Shown here: positions 1 to 8,367 of the stretch, in pieces
Position numbering within the stretch: the first letter of the stretch is position 1
Layout of the letters: every line of letters begins with the position of its first letter
Position numbers and translations under genes: made by a program
Notes under the pieces: generated by a model
The model's database searches: none
The model's input: only the letters and a program-made list of their open reading frames with translations
What the model was told of the DNA's origin: nothing
From: Planctomycetota bacterium
GTDB lineage: Bacteria; Planctomycetota; JAPUJT01
Length of the DNA: 59,959 nt
Direction: 5' to 3'
Assembly: GCA_027296055.1 (NCBI GenBank)
Contig: JAPUJT010000090.1
Coordinates: 1-59,959 of the forward strand

Positions 1-321
1 AGACCGGATCTCCAGGCGGCCCCCTCTTGGCGCGAGCAGGTCCCCGGAGCATAGACACCGTTTCTCTGCGTGCTAGAGAGGAAATATTGTTCGCCGTCAA
101 GAATTCCGTCATGGGAAGCCGCCTGCAGCCACAGAATGCCCATACGACGGGGCCACTCCCAGCCGGAAAACCCGCCCGCGGCCGCTTCATGGCCTATAGT
201 GGACGTACGAGCGTACGCCGGAGAGTGTACGGGCGTTCGCCTGGTAGGAAGGGTCTCGGGGGAATCACAAATCGGCATTGGCCCTGAGTGGAGGGTAGGT
301 GCGGTGGGGGTTGTTAGAAAG
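1..321. other. No gene recognised
   Basis: Left edge of the window. Short open frames exist on both strands, but none has a recognisable protein, a convincing ribosome binding site or coding-like composition. I see no RNA gene or repeat here. Confidence 0.5.
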
Positions 322-663
322 CTACCCCCAGAATATTCCTGTAGGATCACGGTCCACTACTTCGAGGAGATCCTCGAACCGCTGGGAAGGCGGGCAGGGC
401 TCGTAATAGTGCCATTTGCTGTTCCGGTCCCGCCACAAAAGTGTCCACGTACCTTCCCGCCGGTTGAACTTAACTTTAGCGACGTTGGATTCCGTCCACT
501 CGCCCTGACGGCGGAAGTGCGGTCGTTTCTCGAAGAGGATGACGTCTTGCCCTTTGATTCGAAGCTGGAGGGCCAGCTTGTCGCGAACATGCAGCGGGAC
601 GCGACTTTCGCAGTACGCGTCCAGCACCCGGATGATTCTCTCTTTCTCGACGTCGGTCAGCAC
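322..663 (-). CDS. DUF3024 family protein
   Basis: Small soluble protein of 113 residues with a GTG start. The order of conserved pieces matches the DUF3024 family as I know it: an N-terminal helix with an ExRR-like pattern, a PLHVRDKLALQLRIKG segment, a central KFNRREGTWTLLW strand region, a WHYYEP motif, and a closing VVDRDPTGIFWG. The length is typical and the gene looks complete. No biochemical role is established for the family. The gene stands alone, with no close partner on the same strand. The family assignment is fairly sure; function is unknown. Confidence 0.82.
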   Translation of the reverse strand: MLTDVEKERIIRVLDAYCESRVPLHVRDKLALQLRIKGQDVILFEKRPHFRRQGEWTESNVAKVKFNRREGTWTLLWRDRNSKWHYYEPCPPSQRFEDLLEVVDRDPTGIFWG

Positions 664-1065
664 GGTGGCAATTACTATCTACCGGATCGGCCGCTCACCT
701 GCGAGCGGTGCTCGCCTCGGCCTCAAGTCCTTGGCTCCAGTCTTTCCCGCGCCGCTGGTCAGGTGCTGTGCGACGTCAACGACTCCAGATCCTGTGAACG
801 GTTACGGCCTCCACTTAGCCCTTTAGAGGGCGGGTTAAACTCGATGAACCAGCTCACCTGCAAGACGGACGACTTTAAATGGCGCTTCAAGCCCCAGAGC
901 AGTGGGAGCTTCCGAGACATCTTGGCCTCCGTAAGAATCTCGAGGGGATTCCGTCGCGGAGATCGTAATGTCCACCCGCGGAACGCGTTAGAGCTAGTCC
1001 TGGCGCAAGAAACTTGCGCTGGACAGGCACACGGGAAGCCGGTTTTTGAGATAGTTTCTAAGAAG

Positions 1066-1098
1066 GATCCCCTGGCCCAGGGGACGGGCCAGGGGATC
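1066..1098 (-). terminator. Perfect 13-bp hairpin after the metallopeptidase-like gene
   Basis: GATCCCCTGGCCC (1066-1078) pairs exactly with GGGCCAGGGGATC (1086-1098) around a 7-base loop. It sits about 40 bp past the stop of the gene ending at 1138. No strong T-run follows on the minus strand, so it may be a weak terminator or an mRNA-stabilising hairpin. The rest of 664-1137 shows no gene I can support. Confidence 0.4.
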
Positions 1099-1137
1099 TT
1101 CAGGGCACCTACGGGATTCCTCCGATGCTACACGGCC

Positions 1138-2994
1138 TCAGCCTTGGAAGAGGAAGGACCAGCGTGTGTCTTCCTCTTGCAGCCTGGGATCTACGATGAA
1201 GATCTGTGTACGTGCCGACGCGCCGTTCTGATTCGGCAGACCCGGCGTTTGAACTATCAGCACCGTATTTGTCCAACTCAGAACGACTCCCTGAAGGATC
1301 GAGGCTCCTCCCTGCATTTCTCTAAAAAACACCTGGGTCTGAGGGCCGAAGTCCGTGCCGGAAATCAAGATCCCTCCCCCCCCCGCCCAGGTTCCATTCT
1401 GCGGAGTCACGTCCCAGATCCACGGCAGATTGCCCGGCCCGATCGTGTATGGAGTGGAGTCGAGGGCGTGCTCGACGTCCCGGACGATGATCTCCTCTCC
1501 CGCCTGGAGCGGGCGCGATAGAGTAACGACCACACGGTTTCCCGTCGGCGGCACGCCGGAGCCGAGGACATCCGTGAAATTACCCTGGGGGTCCTCCGCC
1601 ACGACCTGAATCGTGTGGTCCTTCACCCCGTAGAGCAGCGCTACCGTCTCGCTAGCGCAAGGCGCTGAACAGAACGCCGGTCTGAACTTTATCGCGTCTT
1701 CCTCATATACGATTCCACTCGAGCTGTCGGCGACAGCATCACCGTTTGAATCAGTGAACGTCGACCACCAGTTTTCGCTCTGGAAGATCCCGTCCCGATT
1801 GACCGAATACGCTCTGATACCGACCTTCGTGGGTCCATCGGCGCCATCGTCGGAGTTTATCGCGCCGGTTCGCGCCAGGAACGAGCCTTGCGCGAGCTCC
1901 GGAAAACTTGCCGAAGAGGCAAAGACTGATCCAAGCTGGTCGGGGATCCCATCGGAGTTTGAGTCGGCGAGATTGTAGATCTTGTCTAGTGCATCGTCGA
2001 AGACATAGAACTTGTAACCTCCCCCGACCTGCGGCACGGCGATGACACTCGTGGGGTCGATCAGACCCTCCGCGAAATCCACGACCGTGTTCACGGTCTC
2101 CACGATCCCGTCCCCCGTCTGATCGACGAGGACCTTGACGCCTCCTGCGTCGCCGGCAAGGTTGAGTCCGGCCAGCAGGAGCGCCGACACACCCGAGGGG
2201 GTCCTGAATTCCCAGGAGGTCTGGATCGGATAGAGTCCCGTATCGATGGCCGTCTCGACGATCCCGGGCGGAGGACCCGCGGGAGCCGCCACAAACAGGC
2301 ACACGAGATTGGTTCCGTCCGTCACAGATGCTGACCCCACGCTGGCATTGGTCTCCATTCTCGCCATCTTGCAATACTCGCCCTGGGATGGGGTCGCTTG
2401 GGGACCCGGGTATTTCCGGTTGTTGGGATTGTTCGGATCATCGTACCAGTCTTCGAAGTTGGAGTACCACTTCTGTATGGCATCGATCCAGGTTTCGGGA
2501 TTGTTCAACGGATCCGATGGAGGTGTTGGAGGAGGTGTCACACCTCTCAGAAAGACGTAGTGATCCCAATAAGCCATGCATTGGTCGATCGTCGGCGAGA
2601 TACTGTTCTCTCTGCCCAGGTGGGAAAGCTCGTGGATGAGAAGGCCGACCAGGATATCTTTGGCTCGACCGATGTCCGCACAAGTCAGGTTGATGCTCCC
2701 TTCGGTGACGCAGCCGTTTTCGGCCCTCTGTGCGGTACTAAACCTGAACCTAAGCTCCTTGCAAATATTGCCCCCGTCCAGCAGGGATCGGGCATTCATT
2801 CGATCTGCGAGGTCAGGTATACAATTGATCGCAGCCAGAACCGTCTGGCGCTCCTCTGAAGTGAGATCACGCCCTTCGACCTGGGGATTCGGACCCGGGT
2901 GGGTGTAACCCGCCAAGGCCAAGCCCCCGACTAACGCGGAGAGGAGGAGAACGAGGGAGAGAGTGAGAGAGATGTGTGGTGGTATCCTCCACAT
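1138..2994 (-). CDS. Secreted HExxH protein with C-terminal TIG domain
   Basis: A 618-residue exported protein. Residues 1-29 form a signal peptide (basic start, long hydrophobic run, ALA-type cleavage site near 28). A zincin-type HELSHLG motif lies at about residues 121-127, inside a region with several cysteines (58, 78, 95, 105) that could form disulfides. The middle (about 250-480) reads as beta-rich repeats with Asp-containing turns such as DQTGDGIVET and DSNSDGIPDQ, which resemble calcium-binding type-3 or dockerin-like loops. The C-terminus (about 530-605) resembles an IPT/TIG domain. I infer a surface or extracellular metallopeptidase or adhesin, but no third zinc ligand could be assigned with confidence. 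The start is supported by a purine-rich stretch (AGGATCGGAA) just upstream. Confidence 0.72.
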   Translation of the reverse strand: MWRIPPHISLTLSLVLLLSALVGGLALAGYTHPGPNPQVEGRDLTSEERQTVLAAINCIPDLADRMNARSLLDGGNICKELRFRFSTAQRAENGCVTEGSINLTCADIGRAKDILVGLLIHELSHLGRENSISPTIDQCMAYWDHYVFLRGVTPPPTPPSDPLNNPETWIDAIQKWYSNFEDWYDDPNNPNNRKYPGPQATPSQGEYCKMARMETNASVGSASVTDGTNLVCLFVAAPAGPPPGIVETAIDTGLYPIQTSWEFRTPSGVSALLLAGLNLAGDAGGVKVLVDQTGDGIVETVNTVVDFAEGLIDPTSVIAVPQVGGGYKFYVFDDALDKIYNLADSNSDGIPDQLGSVFASSASFPELAQGSFLARTGAINSDDGADGPTKVGIRAYSVNRDGIFQSENWWSTFTDSNGDAVADSSSGIVYEEDAIKFRPAFCSAPCASETVALLYGVKDHTIQVVAEDPQGNFTDVLGSGVPPTGNRVVVTLSRPLQAGEEIIVRDVEHALDSTPYTIGPGNLPWIWDVTPQNGTWAGGGGILISGTDFGPQTQVFFREMQGGASILQGVVLSWTNTVLIVQTPGLPNQNGASARTQIFIVDPRLQEEDTRWSFLFQG

Positions 2995-3244
2995 TTCCGA
3001 TCCTCCAAATGATGGACGGTGACGAAGTCACTGCCGATGGGTCCAATTGGGATATTGGAATACTCCCGTCTTCAAGAAAGAGGCCGCTCGCTTCATGGGC
3101 CTCTCGCGGCGTCAATTCATGAATCCTCCCCTCGCTTTCGCGACTTCCCATGACAGCGATCAGGTTTCCAAGGCGGCACCGGCGAGGCGGCATCCCTTAG
3201 CCCGGTGCCCCAGAGATTCGATTACTCTTGCCCGTTCGACCGAC

Positions 3245-3958
3245 TCACATGATCGGCTTGTATCCGGAACCATCTGGTTCCAGCACTCGCAGAATGGAGT
3301 TGAAGAAACCTCCGTCACGCCAAACTCGCTCCATCATCAGGACTACCCGGTAGGGCTCCACCTCCTCGCCGCCCCAGGTTCTCGTCTGGGGTAGAAGGAC
3401 GATTCGTTCCACGCGAAAGTAGGGACCTTCCTCAACGACTTTCGTCTCGAATGGAACCTCCCAGCGATCCGCGTCTTCCGGAGTGTAGTAACCCAGGGCC
3501 CCCTTCTTCCCCGTGAGACCTGGATCCTGCTGGGGCAGAAGAGGCCGCCCCATGTCCCTCATGTGCGTCCTTGAAGAATCGAGGAAGTACCGGAGGAGCT
3601 TCGTGAAGGCGAGCGCGTCTTCACCCGATGTGATCTCCCGAATGAATGGCTTGAGATCGGCGGCATCCTTAATGGAGTAAGACCGATTCCGTTCTCGAAC
3701 GATTCTGACTTGGGGGGAGTGGCTGATTCCATCCAGCCACCATATAACGATCTCGACTCCATCTCGGAGGAGGGGGTGGGCGTGGCTTTCGCCCCCCTTC
3801 CATGAATGCCATCGAAGATCTCGGTCTGGCCCGCCCTCGAAGGCTACCGGTTCGGTGAAGTCCGGAAGTCCGGGGTCCGCTTGGGGCCGCGGCTGAAGAA
3901 TGGGAACGATGACTTGTAGGGAGAGAAGGGCGAGAATTGCGAGGACCACGAGCCGCAT
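3245..3958 (-). CDS. Membrane-anchored or secreted protein of unknown function
   Basis: I place the start at the ATG at 3958, giving 237 residues that begin with a clear hydrophobic segment (MRLVVLAILALLSLQVIVPIL), either a signal anchor or a signal peptide. Longer in-frame starts (3988, 4183) would put about 75 atypical residues before that segment. The rest is soluble, mixed alpha/beta, with a tyrosine-rich patch (GYYTPEDADRWEV) and a C-terminal FFNSILRVLEPDGSG. The tail is reminiscent of small EpsI-like or exosortase-associated proteins, but I cannot assign a family. It lies downstream of a long non-coding gap and upstream of the HExxH gene on the same strand, separated by 250 bp. Confidence 0.55.
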   Translation of the reverse strand: MRLVVLAILALLSLQVIVPILQPRPQADPGLPDFTEPVAFEGGPDRDLRWHSWKGGESHAHPLLRDGVEIVIWWLDGISHSPQVRIVRERNRSYSIKDAADLKPFIREITSGEDALAFTKLLRYFLDSSRTHMRDMGRPLLPQQDPGLTGKKGALGYYTPEDADRWEVPFETKVVEEGPYFRVERIVLLPQTRTWGGEEVEPYRVVLMMERVWRDGGFFNSILRVLEPDGSGYKPIM

Positions 3959-4836
3959 GGAGAACCGCACTTCAGGACCTCCATCCATTCGTGGTGGACC
4001 ACACAGGTTCAGTGATTGCCCGCAGACGAAGGTGCCCGCATGGAAAACACCGCGGAGATCGGTCCGCCATCGGATGGCTGCACTAGGGGTGGACGTCTTG
4101 GCGCCTGACTTCCGATTTTGCTTCGCTTGTGGGAAACCGTATCTTCCGAGAGAGGAGAAATCAACAAGAAATGTGAAGGCCAACCGCTATTTCCGAGGGG
4201 GGTCGGTGATCGACCCCGCTCACAGGCCGGACTTGGAAGCCCATAAGGAGTGGGTGTCCAGCGAATCTTCGATCTGCCTAGCCGAGTGTTAACTCATGTC
4301 GAATCCGTGGGTCATCTCCAGGTCAGCCTAAACCCGTCTTTGTGCCCACCCGAAGGCGGGCATTCTCCCCTCACAAGTAGATGCCCTCATTCCCGGCCAT
4401 CCTTCCCCACCTCAGCCGGCCCCAGATCGCCGCGGTGACAGGGGGAAGAGCCCGCGACCCCGAGCCGAACGGAACCAGGCTAAGGTAGGACGACTCGAGG
4501 CCGCGGACCCATGTTCCTGCAGAAGTACCAGCCTATCGTGGCCCGTACTGAGGCTCAACGGCAAGCAGCACGCTTCGATTCAGCTTCTTGTGGGACTCCT
4601 TGACCCTCACCATCACATCGGGGATTAGGTCTTCGGGAATCCATGCTCCGCACGAGATGGCTTCCTTACCGCCACGGCGAGGGCGGGGCCATTGACACCC
4701 AGCCGAGATCCTCGGTAGGGTAGAGGGCGAGGCAGTAACGGATGACCAGGCAACTCCAGAAAGATAAGCCTGTGCGAAAACGGCTCAGCGGGAAGCCGTA
4801 GCGGCCCGACCGTGTCGGGAGATGAGGAGGATCAAG
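3959..4836. other. Long gap with a possible gene fragment
   Basis: About 880 bp with no gene I can defend. On the minus strand, roughly 4680 down to a stop at 4533, one frame reads like a real protein tail (KEAISCGAWIPEDLIPDVM followed by VRVKESHKKLNRS) but has no start codon or neighbour, so it may be a decayed gene end. A short GC hairpin with a TTCG loop (minus strand) lies near 4341-4358. Nothing else stands out. Confidence 0.3.
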
Positions 4837-6330
4837 ATGGGGGTAAGTGAATCTGACTCTGGGGACAAACGACAAGGGCCTACTCTTGACCTGTCAGACA
4901 AGAACCTCGAGGCTGTGGCAGGCGAAGTCCTGAAAAAGCTCAAGGGCAGATTGTGGCCTTGGCCCACAGTTGTCGCTGTAGTCCTCCTTCTCCTGCTGGG
5001 CTACCTTGGACAGATAGGGGTAAAGGCCGTGGCTCGAGAGGTACTCCGTAAAGATGTTGAGAAGGCCCAAGAGAAATTGACCATACTGAGGACGAAAGTC
5101 GATGACCTGAAGAAGGAATCCGAGAAGTCGCTAGGGGAACTCAGGGCTAAGGTTTCCGAAGCCGCGAAAGACCTCCGAATACTCAGAACAGACTCTCAAC
5201 GTACCAGTGAAGAGAGCTCTGTGCGTGAGAGGGAGGCCAGCGAAGCCCTTAGAAAGATCGAGGACAGAACCAGCAAGGTCGAATCAGTGATCCCGGAGCT
5301 GGAATCAGTCGCGGAGCGGGCCAACAGGATGACCGATGAGATCTTTGCGCAACTTGAGGAACTCATGGTCGTTGCTCAGGAACTAACAGTGGACCGAACT
5401 GTTCCGCCACACGCAGTGAAGCACGCCCTCCGGGGCAGCGCACGCTTTGCCGCAGGAAACTATGAGAGGGCACTGGTATTCTACCAGAGGGCCATCGAAA
5501 TACATCCTGGATATGCCCAAGCACACTACAACCGGGCCGTTTGCCTATGGAGAATGAACCGCCCTGAAGATGCACTTGCGGGCTACGACAAGGTCATCCA
5601 GTTAGATCCTGAACATGTCGAAGCGCACACCAATCGGGCGATTACATTGGGAAAACTAGAGCGACACGAGGAATCACTTGAGGCCTTCGATAAGGCCCTC
5701 GAACTCGAGCCAAATCAAGTCGAGGCGCTATTGGGACGGGGGGTTGCATTGGCAAGGCTAGGACGCCTTGGTGAGGCGCTCGAGGCGGACGATGTGATTG
5801 TGGAGCTCTATCCTGGCAATGCGCTAGCACACTACAACAGGGGCGGCCTTTTCCTGAGAATGAACCGCCTTGAAGAATCACTCAAGGCCTTCGAGAGGGC
5901 CTTCGAGATCGATCCTGACTATGCCAAGGCACGTGGCCTTCGCGCGTGGGTTCTCAACGACCTGGGGCGGCCTGAGGAGGCCCTGGCAGCTGCGGAACGA
6001 GCAATCAAACTTGACCCTAGTTTCAACTACGCCCACAGTAGTCTTGGCTTGTCCCTGGCTAAACTCGGACGCTATGAGGAAGCCCTCGCAGCATCCGACA
6101 AGGCTCTTGAGATCACGCCTGAGGACGATGGGGTCTTCTGGATCAGAAGTCGCATCCTGAGTCTGATGAAGCAAGGAGCGGATGCCCTCGATTACCTCGC
6201 CAGGGCCCTGGAGGACGATGAGGAGATCCGCGCTTGGGCAAAAACCGAATCTGACCTTTCCTTCCTCCGCGACCATCCCGAGTACGGCCCGCTCTTCTGG
6301 AAGTTGGTGGGGAAGGGGGAGAAACATTGA
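4837..6330 (+). CDS. Membrane-anchored coiled-coil TPR protein
   Basis: A 497-residue protein. The ATG at 4837 is preferred over one at 4822 because GAGGAGG ends 6 bases before it. Layout: a charged N-terminal 35 residues, one transmembrane helix (about 40-60, PWPTVVAVVLLLLLGYLG), a long heptad-rich coiled coil (about 65-185, rich in Lys, Glu and Arg), then about eight tandem TPR units (about 190-480) with the usual A-x-x-x-Y-x-x-A-x-x-x-Y and PxxAxA spacing (for example YNRAVCLWRMNRPEDALAGY). The topology implies a periplasmic or cytoplasmic scaffold held at the inner membrane. It is followed directly by the small phage-like ORFs, the first of which overlaps its stop codon. No enzymatic domain is seen. 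Confidence 0.85.
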   Translation: MGVSESDSGDKRQGPTLDLSDKNLEAVAGEVLKKLKGRLWPWPTVVAVVLLLLLGYLGQIGVKAVAREVLRKDVEKAQEKLTILRTKVDDLKKESEKSLGELRAKVSEAAKDLRILRTDSQRTSEESSVREREASEALRKIEDRTSKVESVIPELESVAERANRMTDEIFAQLEELMVVAQELTVDRTVPPHAVKHALRGSARFAAGNYERALVFYQRAIEIHPGYAQAHYNRAVCLWRMNRPEDALAGYDKVIQLDPEHVEAHTNRAITLGKLERHEESLEAFDKALELEPNQVEALLGRGVALARLGRLGEALEADDVIVELYPGNALAHYNRGGLFLRMNRLEESLKAFERAFEIDPDYAKARGLRAWVLNDLGRPEEALAAAERAIKLDPSFNYAHSSLGLSLAKLGRYEEALAASDKALEITPEDDGVFWIRSRILSLMKQGADALDYLARALEDDEEIRAWAKTESDLSFLRDHPEYGPLFWKLVGKGEKH

Positions 6331-6533
6331 CGCGCGACCACGACGATCAAGAGCGCTGGCAGCACGTCAACCGCGTCGAGCTCACCGGGAAGGACGGCGG
6401 ACCGATCCGGTACGACGAAGCGATCCGGCGGGTGGAAGAGAGGCGGGCGGGGATCTTGGGTGGGGCGAGTGTGGTGAGGGATGATGCAGGAGTGAACGGG
6501 GCGGGACGGAGAGAGGTGAACGATGAGCGATGA
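6327..6533 (+). CDS. Fragment resembling the C-terminus of a phage terminase small subunit
   Basis: A 68-residue ORF with a TTG start overlapping the TPR gene's stop (TTGA). The segment NRVELTGKDGGPI is the kind of motif found at the C-terminal end of many phage terminase small subunits. The DNA-binding N-terminal domain of such a protein is absent. I infer that a phage or integrated-element gene was cut at this junction, leaving the tail. It leads a series of tiny ORFs joined by short overlaps, a phage-like arrangement. Whether this piece is translated is uncertain. Confidence 0.45.
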   Translation: MTRDHDDQERWQHVNRVELTGKDGGPIRYDEAIRRVEERRAGILGGASVVRDDAGVNGAGRREVNDER

Positions 6534-6699
6534 ACTACGGAGAATTCGGGAGGTCCTTTCAGGAATTCTAGAGGAATCATATACCTGCGATGTCTGTGGT
6601 GGACGGGTGATTCTTCATAGATCGACGCGGCGAGGTCCTCGGCAGATCGATCTCGTCTTTTGCTTGAAGTGCAATCGAGAGGATGGCCCGTATTCATGA
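6523..6699 (+). CDS. Small zinc-ribbon protein (58 aa)
   Basis: A short ORF starting at an ATG preceded by GAGAGGTGAACG, a good ribosome binding site. The sequence has two CxxC knuckles (CDVCGG and CLKC) about 27 residues apart, which suggests a zinc ribbon. It overlaps the preceding ORF by 11 bases and the next by the ATGA tetramer. The family is not recognised; such mini zinc ribbons are common in phage structural or packaging neighbourhoods. Confidence 0.5.
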   Translation: MSDELRRIREVLSGILEESYTCDVCGGRVILHRSTRRGPRQIDLVFCLKCNREDGPYS

Positions 6700-6869
6700 C
6701 TGGCCCCAACGACTACGCCGGGGACCCGACTGATCCATTCGAAGGGGAGGAGCCCTTCTCAGATCCAGCAGACGACACCCGGACCCTATGCCCCGAGTGC
6801 GTCCATGATCGCCACGAGCGGTGCGTGGGGAACGGGTGCGAGTGCCCGGAGTGCGCGGAACAGGAATGA
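6696..6869 (+). CDS. Small acidic cysteine-rich protein (57 aa)
   Basis: ATG at 6696 overlaps the previous stop (ATGA). The N-terminal half is acidic and Pro/Asp-rich. The C-terminal half has a cysteine cluster (CPECVHDRHERCVGNGCECPEC) consistent with metal binding. Its end overlaps the next start, again by ATGA. Family unknown. The tight coupling supports real translation. Confidence 0.5.
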   Translation: MTGPNDYAGDPTDPFEGEEPFSDPADDTRTLCPECVHDRHERCVGNGCECPECAEQE

Positions 6870-7120
6870 CCGACGCACCTTACTGTCCAACCTGCGGCGA
6901 GAAGATGGGCAGGGTCGGCACTGCGATCCTGAACCAGGCTGAATCCTTGCCCCTCTATCGTTGTGACGGCTACAGGGAACGCGGCTGCGAGAAGATGCCC
7001 AAGACGATGGATCCAGTTCGACAGGCGAAGATCCTCGGCGTGATCGTGAACGGCCAGGCGTTCCGGATGGAAGATGGCGACCTCGTCCCCGTCGCCCACC
7101 CGGACGACGTGTGGGGGTGA
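6866..7120 (+). CDS. Small zinc-finger protein (84 aa)
   Basis: ATG at 6866 overlaps the preceding stop by ATGA. The N-terminus carries CPTCGEKM, followed about 25 residues later by CDGYRERGCEKM, giving a four-cysteine zinc-binding pattern. The rest is basic, then amphipathic, ending in HPDDVWG. I do not recognise a family. The position in a phage-like cassette suggests an accessory protein of that element. Confidence 0.5.
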   Translation: MTDAPYCPTCGEKMGRVGTAILNQAESLPLYRCDGYRERGCEKMPKTMDPVRQAKILGVIVNGQAFRMEDGDLVPVAHPDDVWG

Positions 7121-7123
7121 GAA

Positions 7124-7513
7124 GTGCAGACGAATCTGAAGTGGACCCTCATCGGCGAGGACAAGGCTGAGGCATTCCTCACGGAGACGAGCACGCCAGG
7201 AATCGTCTACGGCCGCGACCCAGAACTTCTCCCGGACAACTTCACGGATATGCCGGGAGTCTCGTCGTATTATGCGAGAGACTTCATCACACCGCAGTCG
7301 TGTGAGAATGGCTTCACGGTTCGCGGTGAAATGGTGGTTTCGAGGGCCGACGATGACCTGATGAAGAACTACCTCTACGTGTTCGCCCAAAACTCCGAAG
7401 GGGCCGTATTCTTCAAGGGACCCTACAAGAACTTCGCCGGGCATCATGTGAACTCGGGCCAGGGCTTCCCTGCCGGCTCGATTTTTGGAAATACACCATT
7501 CAGTGGTTCGTAG
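7124..7513 (+). CDS. Hypothetical protein of the phage-like cassette (129 aa)
   Basis: A GTG-start ORF four bases after the previous stop, 129 residues, aromatic-rich and mildly acidic. There are no signal peptide, transmembrane helices or cysteine motif. Aromatic and Gly-rich stretches (VFFKGPYKNFAGHHV) suggest a compact beta fold. No family recognised. It is followed after 3 bases by a truncated ORF with terminase-large-subunit flavour. Confidence 0.45.
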   Translation: MQTNLKWTLIGEDKAEAFLTETSTPGIVYGRDPELLPDNFTDMPGVSSYYARDFITPQSCENGFTVRGEMVVSRADDDLMKNYLYVFAQNSEGAVFFKGPYKNFAGHHVNSGQGFPAGSIFGNTPFSGS

Positions 7514-7516
7514 CGG

Positions 7517-7696
7517 ATGACTCTCTCCACCTCCGACGCGGCCCTCCTCGCGGCCACCTCTGATCCCCTCGCCTACATCGAGCAGTTCCTCGGCATCCGC
7601 CACATGGACACACTGAGACGCTTCTTCTCTTGCCGCAGCGTCTTTCCACCTTCTCGGGTTTACCTAGTCGTGGACCAAGACCTCCAGCCCCACTAG
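7517..7696 (+). pseudogene. Truncated ORF resembling a large-terminase N-terminus
   Basis: A 59-codon frame beginning at the ATG at 7517, three bases after the previous stop. The start (SDPLAYIEQFLGI) resembles the N-terminal lead-in of phage large terminase subunits, where a region of this type precedes the Walker A ATPase core. Here the frame soon loses protein character and ends in sequence shared with the 3' end of the opposite-strand DUF3267 gene. I infer a gene cut off by rearrangement, with the right border of the phage-like segment near 7,620-7,664. Confidence 0.35.
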
Positions 7697-8197
7697 TCCG
7701 GCCTTGTCCCAAACCCATCGACCCCGGGGAAGCGCTCGTATCCTCCAATACCAGTAGTAGTCCCCCACACCCGCGACGAAGGCCATGCCCACCAGAATGA
7801 CCCAAGCGACGTTTCGGGTCAGTAGCGCCGGTGGGAGAAGCCCACAGAAGAGCACGACCCCTGGCGCTAGCAGGATGACCCGGTACGACCGGACGGGGAC
7901 GGGGACCGCGGCTCGAAAATAGGGCATCAGCTTCTGCCAGTAGACCCCGAAGTGACAATCGCGGCGAGGGACCCCCAAGAGCACCGCCGTCACCCAGTGC
8001 AGCCCTTCATGCGCGGGGACGATGAGGATGAGACCGGGGAGGAGGATCCGCGGGATATCTCCATAGGTGCCTGTAAGGAGTCCGGCGGCGCGCAGGGCCA
8101 CCGTGAGGCCCATAACGGCCCCAGCGAGTATCATCCCCACAAGATTCAATCGCGAGTAGACGGCGCGGGGCGCGGCTACCTCTCCCACCTTGGTCAT
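7664..8197 (-). CDS. DUF3267-type membrane zincin-like protein
   Basis: A 177-residue integral membrane protein starting at the ATG at 8197 (a TTG 24 bases upstream is less likely). About four hydrophobic helices are visible. Between helices 2 and 3 sits PAHEGLHWV, an HExxH-like zinc-binding motif. A following segment with paired prolines (PYFRAAVPVPVRSYR) and another with GVGDYYW fit the DUF3267 (putative zincin peptidase) pattern. Function is unproven. The gene's 3' end overlaps the truncated phage ORF on the other strand, so it may mark an insertion border. A GGGGACAGT repeat half-site lies right before the start codon. Confidence 0.7.
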   Translation of the reverse strand: MTKVGEVAAPRAVYSRLNLVGMILAGAVMGLTVALRAAGLLTGTYGDIPRILLPGLILIVPAHEGLHWVTAVLLGVPRRDCHFGVYWQKLMPYFRAAVPVPVRSYRVILLAPGVVLFCGLLPPALLTRNVAWVILVGMAFVAGVGDYYWYWRIRALPRGRWVWDKAGLVGLEVLVHD

Positions 8198-8200
8198 GAT

Positions 8201-8209
8201 GGGGACAGT
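8201..8209 (+). repeat. GGGGACAGT half-site before a start codon
   Basis: A single arm of the dispersed GGGGACA(C/G)TCAC family (see 18,880 and 19,361), three bases upstream of the DUF3267 start codon on the opposite strand. On its own it is too short to be certain; it is listed because the same arm recurs at other gene ends. Confidence 0.35.
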
Positions 8210-8367
8210 GTATCCAGACAACCCGAATCCGCGGCCTGATCTGGGCTGAGATCAACGAGACCCACGAGGCCGGAATGGTTCGCGAGCCTTGCCGATGGTA
8301 ATGCTAATTATGGCCCAATGGCCGGGCACTAGGTTCCAGAGGTGGCCGCCGAAGGGGAACTTCGCCC

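Noticed and set aside
70..1521. Long plus-strand open frame (483 codons) spanning two minus-strand genes
   Set aside because: It runs antisense to a DUF3024 gene and to the end of the HExxH gene, has no recognisable domain, and its composition is that of an antisense shadow.
4666..4875. Minus-strand frame of 69 codons upstream of the TPR gene
   Set aside because: Overlaps the TPR gene start and gives Arg/Ser/Pro-rich sequence without any domain.
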